NCBI GenBank assembly: GCA_030562195.1
Contig: CM060199.1
Span: 27,052,338-27,116,337, forward strand
Length of the DNA: 64,000 nt
Direction of reading: 5' to 3'
Source: Nipponacmea schrenckii
Taxonomy: Eukaryota > Mollusca > Gastropoda > Lottiidae
Shown here: one piece after another, positions 40,343 to 50,994 of the stretch
Layout: the number at the start of each line of letters is the position of its first letter
How positions within the stretch are numbered: position 1 is the first letter of the stretch
The notes under the pieces: generated by a model
Told to the model about the DNA's origin: nothing
Seen by the model: only the letters and a program-made list of their open reading frames with translations
The model's database searches: none
Translations under genes and position numbers: made by a program

Positions 40343-42399
40343 GCTGTATATGTAGCAACCATTCTAACAAGTGGGGCGGCGATAGAAAAATAAGTCTACA
40401 TAGATTTCCATCCGATCAGAGACTTGGAAAGATTTGGAAAGATTTGGATCTAACGTTGCCGTTTGGTGAGGAAAGATTTTTCGTTCAAGAGCTACGACAG
40501 CACAAGGATTTGTTCTGACCATTTTGTAGGGAAATCTGGACCAACATCTACCCATCCTGTACCCACTGTGTTTCCCACCAAGGTTTTTAAGATTTCGGTA
40601 AGTAACGGTACCAATAAAATGAAAACAAAAAAAAACAGATTCTGCGTATAAAAGTATGATTTGGACACGTCGATGTACTCATTCGATAAATCCAATTCCA
40701 ACATGGCGTCGTAGGCCCTAATTCAGCCTTCAGCTCACCATGTACGTTTTTACTATGTATCTGTATGCATGTAGGTTTTAATTTTCAAAGAAATTTGATA
40801 TGAAGTTGAGGCAAGGTGTGCCTAGTCCTGAAAAAATCGAGGTCTAGTGTGTTATCACTAGTCAATAAACAGGGCCTAACTAAAGATCTCTACTAGGCCT
40901 AGTTGTTAGTAAGAAAAATCAAGGTTCAGAGTGCAATATAAAGATCCCTAGACATTTGGAAATTGAAAAAGAGCCTCATTGCACACTGCATCAGCTTGGT
41001 GTTCTACAAATTGTGTAAAATTGCACTTTAAACAGCATTACATTAGGCTACCTTCTTATTACAGTTCCCTGGCTCATTTTATACGTTACACATTTACCAT
41101 TCATATAAATTCTAATATTAACCATATTTGTTTTTTATATTTTTAGTGCATTGATGACCAGACACATACAGAGAATTTAGACATGGCAGTTCAAGACACA
41201 AGTGCAGAACAAGATCATGATTGTTGTATACAAACTTCAACAGCAAGTGAAACTGAACTGATGTATGATAGTGATGTTTTAGAAAGTTCCTGCATATCAT
41301 TGAGTGCTAATTCGAGTAGACTTGACAACTCTTTGTTTTTTAATGATTACTGTGGCAGCATTGAACAATCGTGTATTTCTGTTACGCGCAATCAGTCATC
41401 CCAAACATCAGGTTGTGCTGTGAGTGTGTCAACACAGACAGATGGTGTTCTCATAGACTCAAATGTAGCTGGGACACACATTCAATCAACAAAAGCTTAT
41501 AAGAGTGTTGGAACTCAAGTTGACAGACCAACTCTAACATATGAGGATGTGAAGTGTTCAAATGATGATGTGATGTTTTACACAAGAATTCCAGATAGTG
41601 TTACATTTGATGCATTTTTTGATGAGTTCAGGGATGATTCTCAACTAACAGGAAATAAAAGTGGTGGTAGACCTAGTGCCCTACGTTTAGTAGACGAACT
41701 TTTTCTAGTATTGATGCGTTTACGTCTAGGTCTTGTCTTAGAAGATTTGGCTCAACGTTTTAAGGTTTCAACTTCAACTTGTAGTATAATCTTTATTAAA
41801 TGGATAGACTACTTAAATGTCCAGCTCTCCTTCCTTGTACAGTGGCCGGATCGAAGAACTATTCACTTATCTATGCCCGAATCATTTAAATCTAAATACC
41901 CCACATGCCGCGTTATCATAGACTGTACAGAAATACGGACAGAAACACCAAGCTCCCTGCAACTTCGTTCCCTGCTTTACAGTGACTACAAATCACATAT
42001 GACTTATAAATCATTGATAGGAATTAGTCCTGCCGGTGTTGTGACATTTGTTTCAGACTTGTATAATGGTAGTGTAAGTGACAAACAAATAACCTAAGTG
42101 GCCTCATTGATCTGTGTGAATCGGGTGATGCCATCATGGCCGGCAAAGGCTTTGTTATCTCCGATTTAACCACACCAAAAGGAGTACAATTGATTATCCC
42201 TCCATTCAAGCAAAAGAGGAAACAACTGACCAAACGCGAAGTGAAAGAAACAAGTAACATTGCTAATTTAAGGATCCATGTCGAGCGACAAATGGAGAGG
42301 ATAAAAAACTTTAGAATTTTGCAAATGAACATTCCTATCACTATGGCACCACAAGCTTCAAATATTTGGAAACTCTGTGTCAAGCTTACTAACCATTAA
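40343..42399 (+). pseudogene. THAP-DDE transposase of the ISL2EU element
   Basis: Exon 1 (to 40597, donor GTAAGT) has an eroded THAP domain: HSNKWGG.. KISLHRFPSDQ, then after a frame change STRICSDHFVG and HPVPTVFP. Exon 2 (41147-42399, acceptor ATTTTTAG) has an acidic linker with repeated STQTDG/GTQVDR words, an HTH (ALRLVDELFLVLMRLRLGL... STSTCSIIF) and a DDE core: RVIIDCTEIRTE (first Asp), YKSHMTYKSLIGISP and VSDLYNGSVSDKQIT, then after a frame break at about 42097 AIMAGKGFVISDL and ERQMERIKNFRIL (Glu). The family normally has MADKGF, so the second catalytic Asp appears changed to Gly. Inactive as read. Confidence 0.75.
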
Positions 42400-42516
42400 T
42401 AAAGAAAAATATGTAAAATAACCTGGTTATTAATTTATTAGTGATACAATTCAATAACTGAAAATAATTTACATTACATTTATGTGTTTGACATGACATA
42501 ATATATATTGTTTTTT

Positions 42517-42812
42517 TTTTCATCTCAACCCACCCAACAATTTGGTTGTTTGTTATGCCCTTTAATACATTTAATAACGTTACAGGATGTGATGTCATTT
42601 ATAGTCTGGTCGCAAATACTCAGTCTGATTCGTGCAGCCAGATTGTTTATTTATGCCTTGGTATTTGCGACTAGACTAGAGATGACGTCACAGGATGTGA
42701 CGTTATTTAGTGTATTTATGGGCATAACTCGACTTACAAACAACCAAATTTTTTTTCTCTGGTTGGTTGAGATGAGGAAAAGAATGAAATCTATCAAATG
42801 AATCATCGACGT
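42517..42812. mobile_element. Long palindromic (foldback) element, copy 2
   Basis: Arms of about 110 bp (about 42517-42625 and 42655-42780) pair imperfectly. It shares with copy 1 (14398-14759) the words CATCTCAACCCACCCA, TTATGCCCTTTA, GGATGTGA.GTCA, TATTTGCGACTA and AATGAATCATCGA. A TGACGTCA site is intact in the right arm and changed to TGATGTCA in the left. It occupies the gap between the two convergent ISL2EU genes. Confidence 0.8.
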
Positions 42813-42845
42813 AACCTTGAACATGAATATTTTCTAAATAAATAT

Positions 42846-45077
42846 TTATGATTCTGAAAATTTGTTTGGGTATAAAACACGCCCTCTCTTTACTCGTAAT
42901 GAGAAAATTTCAGGAATAATGTTCCTGACATAAAAACAGTTGAGTTTTGATAGCACAGTACAACAAAAGTCATTATCAAAATAGATCCTTTCAACTGTCC
43001 ACCCTTTCAGGTTCCACACCACAAAGTCGCACCATTTTCTCTCAGAAATTAACATTTGTCCCTAAACTTGATAATAATAATTGTGGGACTTTTTCAGATG
43101 CACTGCATTACTACTGTCTTTGAAACAAAAGAAATCCTTGTCATCAGCACAGTCTGTAGGATGCTTATGTTTCTATTTTTCTGGGGCTGAACATTTAATT
43201 TCTAACAATCCATTTTTCATAATGTCTGATGTTTGGACCGTGTCTACATGTGTCATGTTCACAAGGCCGTCAGGACTAGCCCCAAGATGAGGGTATTTAG
43301 AATTCAAAAGTAATCCACATGTTTTCACAGAAACAGGTTCATTTCGCAGTGAGTTACTGTACATCATGCGCGCTACTGGCTCATGACTGATTCCCCACTT
43401 ACAGTATTTGCTTTCAAATTCTTTATGTCCCAGAATTTTGCTCACTATATTTTCAGGGTTTGTGCTGGATTTCTGTTTGCAAATGTTGCCGAATTCTGAT
43501 GATGTTATTCTCTCCTTTCGCGCTTCGTACCACAAGTCATTTTTATTTTGACCAAAAGTCAACTTTTCAATTTTTAACACATCTTCAGTTGAAATAGTCA
43601 TGGAGTCAAATTTAGTTTGGAAATCCTTTTGACACATGTCTGTGTTGAAATCCACTGTATCATGATACATGTAAGAAACATCGTGTAGCTTCGAAATACA
43701 ATCCTCTGTACTTCTAGTATCAACATCCTTACTTGATGAGTCACTCATATAAAATGTCAACCATCCAGCATTTGAATTTGCTGAAAGCAACTTCTGTCTA
43801 ACACGATCAACAACTACAGTCTGCTTGAACTGAGAACACAATGATTTCTCGGTACTCGTTGGATCCTCTTGTGGTACATGTTTGGCCTGGGTGAATCTAA
43901 ACTTGTTAAATTTCAAATCTTGAACTTTCTGGGGGCTCAGCTTGCGCTTACGAGGATTGTTCTATTTACATTTTTGTGAAGTGCATGACAACGTTCCATC
44001 TTTTTTCCGGATAGTAATATCCTCCAAAGCACACATCAATGCAGAAATGTGGTTGCACGCCTCACCGTTTCTGAAATATAGAAAATGAATTCACATAAAA
44101 AAAAAGGATTCAAAATTTGGTCAGGTTTTAAAGGGATTGTAAAGAGGCTTCATAAAGTTTGTATGTGTTTCTTAATAGGCCCTATAGGCCCATTGTTCAC
44201 TTACTTACTTTGACTTACAATTTCACATGGCACACGTGCAGTCCTTCACATTTTCACAACAATATGTAATGCTTATACATATTCACCTATGCCCATGCTA
44301 AATGAGCGGTGAAAAACAATATAGCAAAAAGTTCTTTCACTCCCAGCTCGAATTGTCTTTAGCACCGGAAGTTGTCTCGAATAGACCAGCACAGGACATT
44401 TACTACGGATAGATTTCACGATTGCAAGCAACAGATAGTTTGAGCATTACATTCATTATCAACTATCAAGCCACTGAATATGTTTTTAAAATCATATTTA
44501 ATTTACTTACCCAGCAGTGCAGTCACAATTTGCTGAATGTACTTTACGATAAACAGATCCATACAGTGTGGTCGGGATTGTCTTGTTTATTTGAGGTCGG
44601 CAAGGATGGTATTACTTTACATCGCACTAAACAATGACTACAATCGTCAGACACAGGGTGGTACTCCACAGAATGAACATGTCTATCCTCAAAATAAACT
44701 CAGGAACGAAATTGTCGAGTGGCTTTCATTAGCACTAGATAGTTATATGTTTCACTGTCTGAAAAATCTGGTAAATTAGTCACATCCAGCACCCAGTTTT
44801 TAAGAGAAGAGGGCTCGGGTATTATTTCACCTAAGGGAGTCGTCAGCTTTTCTTCGTAGCGTTCAGTGTGTCTAGCGGCATCTTCAATTTGCACATTCGT
44901 CACGTCATTAAGCATAAGTTTCCTAACCCCCTTTGCTCTTCCAATCAAGTCTGACTTGTTACCGGTAACATACTGTCCATGTTTTCTTAGGTAGTCCTTC
45001 AGACCAGAAACTTTTAACACCTCTATTTCATCATCTGTCAGGTAAACATTCTCCTTATTTTCGACCATTGGCGCCAT
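42846..45077 (-). pseudogene. SAP-SWIM-YqaJ nuclease gene of the ISL2EU element
   Basis: Exon 1 (45077-44511; ATG in ACAATGG) has a SAP-type domain (VSGLKDYLRKHG..GNKSDLI), then after an in-frame TGA a Cys/His region (DRHVHSVEYH, CSHC, VWICL) ending CDCTAG. The intron runs 44510-44071. Exon 2 (44070-42846) starts GEACNH, completing a C-x-C...C-x-H SWIM finger across the splice. The YqaJ nuclease core follows: RKERITSSEFGNI, GISHEPVARMMY, GASPDG and LLEIKCSAPEK (catalytic E-x-K). Then SHNYYYQ and a C-terminal part WCDFVVWNLKG. A TAG replaces a conserved Trp near 43965, and a frame change follows EIKCSAPEK. In ISL2EU elements this nuclease is thought to assist transposition. Confidence 0.75.
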
Positions 45078-45471
45078 TGTTGACCTTCGCGCACTTCCCG
45101 GAAATGGGTTACACCACAGCGCCAACAGCGGCAAAGGGAGATAACTCACGTTTTGGGAAAGGCCTATAGTCTCATTGCCCATTTTACCCATTACAAATAC
45201 AATAAAATCATACAGTTGTCTATCTCTTGCTCATTTTATTCCTTGGATCATATATCTTATACTCTCTGTGTATTATGTACATTATGTGGAAATGACGTAA
45301 CCAACTTCATGAATTTTATGAAAAAAAAAATGATTATTGGTATTAAAAAAAATTTATTAAGGTAGGAAAATCCTCCCCAAGTAATAATCAAAGCTATTTT
45401 CTTGATTCATTATCTATTCAGTTATATTTAATTTCATAGTCTTTGTTTATTTTAGTGTTATCCGTATTGCA

Positions 45472-45790
45472 TCGTGATAGCTATAATAAGTAGGAACAAT
45501 CTGAAATTCGACCTTTCCTAAATTAATACCACTACTTGTATATTATACATGGTCGATAATAGTTTCACCTTCAGTAGTAATGTCTGCGATACATTGCAAG
45601 AAACCAAAGTCTATGAAATAATTTCTTATGGAACAAAATCCTTCTAAAACAATTTGATTAAAATCGCCAATCACTATATAGTTGTGCCCGGATTCTTGTA
45701 ATTCGTCCAATAACTTTTCCAATTGTGGTATAAACAGTTCTAATCCATATTTAGGTGGCCTGTAAATAACTATGACAGAAACATTTTATC
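45472..45790 (-). pseudogene. Endonuclease/exonuclease/phosphatase-fold fragment, Helentron type
   Basis: Minus-strand reading: VSVIVIYRPPKYGLELFIPQ, YIVIGDFNQ, TTEGETIIDHV, a stop, then IVPTYYSYHDAI and a stop. The set YRPP, GDFN, IDHV and YSYHDA is that of the AP-endonuclease-like domain. The ending with 'VPTY.SYHDAI' is like the endonuclease fused to Rep/helicase proteins of Helentrons rather than the LINE type. About 105 residues, one in-frame stop. A pearl/Helentron-like end motif begins 120 bp upstream. The assignment to Helentron is inference. Confidence 0.55.
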
Positions 45791-45909
45791 TGGAAGATTG
45801 AAAGCCATATTCCATGTTCAAAAGACCAAAATTTAAAATATGAATGTTTGTTTCTATCTTAAAGTACATTCAAACACCACCATGTTCTCTTTCCCGTAGA
45901 TATTGGAAA

Positions 45910-46020
45910 AAATAGCTTGCAAGGCTAGGTTATATACGCCCACTGGCAGCTTTCTTTCAAAAAAAAAAAAATTTTCTAGCAAAAATCAAAACCATGAAAT
46001 ATTCAACCTTTAGTTAGATT
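45910..46020 (+). repeat. Pearl-like end motif plus flanking segment
   Basis: ATAGCTTGCAAGGCTAGGTTATATACGCCCACTGGCAGC, followed by an A-rich run and GAAATATTCAACCT. The last word is also found beside the motif near 20350 (reverse strand), so homology extends beyond the core motif. Confidence 0.65.
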
Positions 46021-46224
46021 GTAAATGTATGTTTGTTTTTTTAAAACTTAGTAATATTGATTACGTGCAAATTGATGATTGTAAATGTACGTTTGTTTTT
46101 TTTAAACTTAGTAATATTGATTACGTGCAAATTGATGCTATGAGTGTAACTGGCACACATTAAACTTAAAAAAAACTCATCTAATCCATATTTCAAATGG
46201 AAAAAATGGATGAAAGGTTTTGCA

Positions 46225-46330
46225 GCTGTCTTGATTAATGAGGGATGGGGGTCGTGGTGTCTTAGCGAGATGAACACTTGCTCACTGACCTGAAGGTCCC
46301 GGGCTTGGGTTGAGATATCTTTGTTACTTC
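46225..46330 (+). repeat. tRNA-derived SINE head, degenerate
   Basis: GTCGTGGTGTCTTAGCGAGATGAACACTTGCTCACTGACCTGAAGGTCCCGGGCTTGGG follows the pattern of the SINE at 47285 (A box, GCTTGCTCACTG, GACCTGAAGGTC, B box) with mutations in both boxes. Confidence 0.5.
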
Positions 46331-46442
46331 GCCAAGATTCTCCTATACAAATATAATGTACGTCGGCAATAATAATGGCTGATAGACAATCAAACAAAGG
46401 TGAAAAGGTCACTTCACTGACAACGAAATTCGTACTACTACA

Positions 46443-46630
46443 AAGCAGAATACCCCTTGTGTTCTATAAATAGATTATTTTTAATTTTGTGAGGTCGGAT
46501 ATTTGACCTACTACTGAAGCGATTGAGTTAAAAAAGATTTAATAGATGAGTTTTTTTTTCAATGTCAAATAGATTGGATAGTTTCTTGATCGAAATAAAC
46601 CTCGAACGATAAGATTTTTAACCCAAATCA
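46443..46630 (-). repeat. Inverted copy of the 37440-37622 repeat
   Basis: Reverse complement aligns along its whole length with 37440-37622, with many substitutions. Confidence 0.7.
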
Positions 46631-46639
46631 AGATTAATA

Positions 46640-47280
46640 AATTGTACTTATCATGAAATAATTTTAGACATCCATTGAATCAATGTACACTTCTATGGCG
46701 CTGTATTTGGTTCAAAATAGGATCCAAATCGATTGTACAAATTCTTAAAATCACGTAATCTTTTCTAAGGTAGAAAAGACGAATTTTATAAATCTAAGTA
46801 TGTTTTACGTATTATATGTCCAATTTCATGACTTTGTATTTGTAGAACGTAATTTAGACCGTAGATTTTGTAGAACGCGGTTTGTAATCTATGGAATATC
46901 ACCTCGGGATCGTATCAACTGAATCTAATTTTTGAAACTTCACCACTGGATCGTATCAACTGAATCGTAATAACTGAATCGTAAACTTTGGATCGTAATT
47001 TAGAGCTTTGAATATCACGGAAATTAATTTAGACCACGTGACATTTTCTGCCTATCATTATTATTCGTTTTTCTAAACAAAAATAAACTACCCCAAGGAC
47101 AGATAACTCTGTGAATTTCCTGTGCAATTTTTCAATCCACATGATATGCTTTCAATCATTGTTAATTGCCTCAAGAAGAACATATTCGTAAGTATATTAT
47201 CCATTTCTTGATGGATTGATATTCACACTTTGACTGCAGGCTACTATAATATTTCAATTGATACAAAAAAACAAAACAAA
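46640..47280. other. No gene seen
   Basis: AT-rich DNA. GATCGTATCAACTGAATC is repeated near 46911-46968. No coding support. Confidence 0.35.
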
Positions 47281-47284
47281 AATC

Positions 47285-47590
47285 CGCTGGGCCGCAGTGG
47301 CTCAGTGACTGATTTGAACGCTTGCCCACTGGCCTGAAGGTCCAAGGTTCGATCCCAGCGTCAGTGATGCATGTTGGAGGGACTGACATGGAAAAAGCAT
47401 CTAGGAGTTTCAATGGGACAATATAACCCGAAGCCCCGTAGGCTACAGGCTGTGCACGTTAATCTAGGTAATAAGAGTAGGCTAATATTCTGTCCTGGCA
47501 AAATTTCCCTCACTGTACACTGCATGACGTTTGCCTGTCCTCATGAGCAGAATGGGTGCAGAAGAGAAGGACGTAAAACTCCATTTAAAA
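47285..47590 (+). mobile_element. tRNA-derived SINE, near full length
   Basis: Starts with a tRNA-like head: A box TGGCTCAGTGAC at about 47298 and B box GGTTCGATCCC at 47346-47356. The body shares GGGACTGACATGGAAAAAGC, AGGCTGTGCACGTTAA, AAATTTCCCTCA and GGACGTAAAACTCCATTT with the SINE at 55713-56088 (which is reversed). The end runs into ATTTAA..CATTTAATTTCATTT, a (CATTT)-like tail. About 300 bp. The open frame across it is not a gene. Confidence 0.8.
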
Positions 47591-47935
47591 ACTCATTTAA
47601 TTTCATTTATAAAAATAATCCACAAAATGTGATTGCCAACTCTCGGACTGGCAGTAGGTTGGATTTTTCAGTCCAAAATGTGGGTCATTTTCACATGAAA
47701 TTTACAATAGGGATGTGTCTTAATTTCAAATGGAAAATGCCATACAGTTGACAATCCCATTTTAAATATTTGTGACTGAAAGAAAAAGCTCAATTTAGAA
47801 ATCAATGTGTCCAGCGAGTATCTTGATATTTGTGCTGCACAGTTTAATATTTATTAGATTACAGTTCAAAATTTTTTTATTCCGTTGAAAAAAATGTATT
47901 AACATAGATCTATTCATATTATTCTATTATCACAG

Positions 47936-50085
47936 GTATACAATGGCAGATTTAACAAAGGCTGTGGAATTATTGAGGGAAGCGGCCAAAGAGATAGAAA
48001 GGGAAAGTCTTTCAAGGACCACATCAGCTACTACATTCTCAACAGCCTCAACATCAACAGGCATAACTGACAGCAATAGATTGCCTTAGAGGTCAGGAGA
48101 CTTTTTTCCCCTTACAGGCAGACGCAAGTGAAAAGATAGCTTGCCAGGCAAGGTAACATACGCCCACTTCAGCAAACAGAATATTCCATGTTTTTTCATT
48201 AAATCAAGGTCAATAACTCATAAACCGATATCTGGAATCACACCATTTTTCAACTTGTCCAAGATGTTATTAAGATAATACACATACCAAGTTTCATTCA
48301 AATCGGATAAGAACTACAGCTTCTATTGCGTACAAAAATAAATCTTAACATTTTCTCATTTAATCAAGGGCAATAACTCATAAACAGACATCTGGCGATA
48401 TATTATCAAGATGAATACACATGCAAAGTTTCATTCAAATCTGATGAAAACTATAGCTTCTATTGAATACACAAGTACATTTTAACGTTTTTTCATGTAA
48501 TCAAGAGCCATAACTCATAAACCGACATCTTGAATCGTGCCATTTTCGAACTTTTCTGAGATATTATCAAGATAAATACACATTCCAAGTTTCATTCAAA
48601 TCGGATGAAAACTACAGCTTCTATTGCGTACACAAGTAATTATAACGTTTTTTCATTTAATCAAGGGCCATAACTCATAAACCGACATCTGGAATCGTGC
48701 CATTTTCGAACTTGTCCGAGATATTATCAAGATGAATACACATACCAAGTTTCATTTAAATCGGATGAAAACTACAGTTTCTATTGCATACACAAATAAA
48801 TTTCAACGTTTTTCCATCTAATCAAGGGCCATAACTCATAAACCGACATCTGGAAACGTGCCATTTTCGAACTTGTCCGAGATATTATCAAGATGAATAC
48901 ACATACCAAGTTTCATTCAAATCGGATAAAAACTACAGCTTCTATTGCGTACACAAGTAATTTCTAACGATTTTTCACTTAATCAAGGGTCATAACTCAT
49001 AAACCGAAATCTGGAATCGTGCCATTTTCGAACTTGTCCGAGATGTTATCAAAATGAATACACAAATCAAGTTTCATTCAAATCGGATAAAAACTCTGGC
49101 CTGTATCGTGTACACAAGTAATTGTTGACGGACGGACGGACGGACCGACAGACCGAGGGACGGACAGGGGTGATTGCAATAGACCTACAACTTATAGCAG
49201 ACCCAGTACAAGTGGTGGTAGTGTGTCATCCTTGGCACATAGATTTATTGTGTTAGATTCTCCAAGCGAGGTAATTTATTATCAAGTCTGTCTTAAATAT
49301 GGCATGTATTGTTATACCATCCTGTGGACATTTCATATGGAATATTATAATGAATTTATAGATATCTTTGTGTTGAAATTTAGTTTATCGTTTAAAATTG
49401 GAGAACAAAGGAAGATATCGATTTTCTGAATCACTGATTGGTAGTTCTTTTTACGCATATCTCGATTTAAGATATTGGATATACCGGTATTGATATTGGA
49501 TGTTAAACAAAATCTCACTCTAGTGTCTTAGATATCAAACATATGAACACTCTGAGTGAGTTTTTCCACTTATATTAACAAATGTTGAAAAATTTTTGAT
49601 ATCTAAAGACATTCAGTTGAGATTCTCTATATACTTCAAAATGCTTACAGGCTTAAAGCTGTTAAAAACATGGCCTTGGCTAACAAAACCTATTGTCATT
49701 GTTGTGTGTAATACCTAATTAATCCAAGGCTGATAGGAAGTGTATATCTATGAACTCTACACTATGATATTTTATGTTTTGTAGGATAAAGTGCCAATTA
49801 AGAATAAAAAATTATTGTTGATATCAGCTGGTTTGGGGGAAAAAAAGATACACCTGGAGAGGAATACTGATCCAGAATATCTTAAAACACAATTATTAGA
49901 AAATTATCCAAAACTTTCAGAAGGTGGTGACTATGAAATATTAAGATCTGTGAATAAAAACGGTTTAGAAGTAATCAAGCCACAAAAAAATTGGATACAC
50001 TGTTAGTTATTTGGCTGATTGTTGTTCATTGGGCCAATCTATCGTTTATATACGCCCTACACTGAGAACCCCAGTTGAGTCGTTT
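47936..50085 (+). pseudogene. G2E3-like (HECT-family) gene, N-terminal exons, cut by an insertion
   Basis: After an acceptor at 47934-47935 an ATG (47943) starts MADLTKAVELLREAAKEIER and a Ser/Thr-rich region. A frame change brings VRRLFSPYRQTQV to about 48134, where a pearl-like element interrupts. Coding sequence resumes at about 49200 (RPSTSGGSVSS.. FIVLDSPSE, donor GTAATT at 49271). The next exon (49785-50085) reads LLLISAGLGEKKIHLERNTD.. NYPKLSEGGDYEIL and, after a frame change in an A7 run (49984-49990), SYLADCCSLGQSIVYIRPTL. 'AGLG.K.I', 'YPKL..GG.(Y/F)E(I/L)L' and 'YIRPL' are the pattern of the N-terminal region of invertebrate G2E3-like HECT proteins, from memory. The HECT domain itself is not in the window downstream. 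Confidence 0.5.
48134..49195 (+). mobile_element. Pearl-like non-autonomous element with about six 150-bp repeats
   Basis: Begins AAGATAGCTTGCCAGGCAAGG..ACATACGCCCACTTCAGC. About six units of 150 bp follow, each with CAAGGGCAATAACTCATAAAC, CGAACTTGTCCGAGATATTA, CCAAGTTTCATTCAAATCGG and GCTTCTATTGCGTACACAAG. It then ends with a GACG microsatellite (49127-49165) and GGACAGGGGTGA. The terminal hairpin seen in other copies is missing. It sits inside coding sequence of the G2E3-like gene. Confidence 0.75.
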
Positions 50086-50330
50086 GACTCAGAAAAATGA
50101 GTCTTTGTCGATGCCTAATTTGACTCACGTAATGAGTCACCATATACTCATGAGTCATTTGACTCATCCAGATGAGTCGGTTGACTCAGAAAAATGAGTC
50201 CCCGCTGATGCCTAATTTGACTCACGTAATGAGTAACCATATACTCATAATGAGTCATTTGACTCAGGTAATGAGTATACTACAAGGAGTATTCGTCGAC
50301 TCATTTTGAGTCACAATGACTCATCACTGT
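50075..50330. promoter_or_regulatory. Dense array of AP-1/TRE heptamers (TGACTCA/TGAGTCA)
   Basis: Eleven perfect heptamers start at 50085, 50121, 50133, 50151, 50160, 50182, 50218, 50251, 50260, 50307 and 50317, with further one-mismatch versions between them. Chance expectation in this length is about 0.03. Part of the block is a diverged duplication of about 97 bp (50085-50150 against 50182-50250, sharing GATGCCTAATTTGACTCACG). Known knowledge: TGA(C/G)TCA binds bZIP dimers (Fos/Jun, and related CNC/Maf with flanks). Whether it works as an enhancer or is just a satellite is unknown. Confidence 0.6.
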
Positions 50331-50334
50331 GTCA

Positions 50335-50590
50335 TAATTGAATATTGACTATTCCATGCGCTCTCAAGGTCTGAAAAATACGAACGAAGCTATAATTAAA
50401 TATATAAGAACTCTAATCAGAATTTTTCAGAACATATTTATATATATAAACAATTAATTATGTATAACAATAATAAACTATCACCGAGTACAGCATTATG
50501 GTCAACATTAGCTAGATTGTTTAGGCCTAGCAAGATACGATCACTTTTAAATGTATTTCTGTTTAAACAAGACGAAACTATAAAGTTATT
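50335..50590. other. No gene seen
   Basis: AT-rich DNA between the AP-1 array and the next pearl-like fragment. Confidence 0.3.
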
Positions 50591-50930
50591 TGGGCTTAAT
50601 CCAAGATCTTATTAATATATATGATCACACCAAATTTCATTCAAATCAGATGTCTCTATCCGGTCACAAGCCAATTTCGACGTTTTTTTTTCTTGACTAA
50701 TACAAGAGCAATAACTAAAAAACCGTTCATTGAAAAATCGTGAATATCGACCATGTCCAAGATCTCATCAATATAAACAATCACACCAAATTTCATTCCA
50801 ATCCGATGAAAACTGAAGTCTCTATCGTCAATTGTTGACGGACGGACCGATGGACGAAGGGACGGACGGACAGGGGTGACAAAAACATACGACCACATTA
50901 TCATGTGGCCGTATAAAAAGGCAAACTGTG
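50590..50930 (+). mobile_element. Pearl-like element, 3' part with terminal hairpin
   Basis: Two degenerate core units (CACACCAAATTTCATTCAAATC and CACACCAAATTTCATTCCAATC), then TTGTTGACGGACGGACCG..GGACGGACGGACAGGGGTGAC. The terminal hairpin is TACGACCACATTATCATGTGGCCGTA (50889-50914). The 5' end motif is absent. Confidence 0.65.
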
Positions 50931-50994
50931 AAATTTTCAATCTCGTTTTAAGTATTATATCACATACAGCATATATTTTGATTTCACTGTAATG

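Larger units (their letters stand above)
40335..45080. mobile_element. ISL2EU-type (Harbinger-related) transposon, two convergent genes
   Basis: A THAP + HTH + DDE transposase gene on the plus strand (40343-42399) faces a SAP + SWIM + YqaJ nuclease gene on the minus strand (45077-42846). This two-gene content is the hallmark of ISL2EU elements. The palindromic element copy 2 lies in the 450-bp gap between the two stop codons. I could not find terminal inverted repeats outside the genes, so the ends are approximate. Both genes carry breaks. Confidence 0.7.

Noticed and set aside
40335..45200. Terminal inverted repeats of the ISL2EU element
   Set aside because: I compared the flanks of both genes (40000-40340 and 45080-45300) and saw no convincing inverted match, so the ends are left approximate.
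47371..47751. 126-codon plus-strand open frame
   Set aside because: It lies over a complete tRNA-derived SINE and reads its body.
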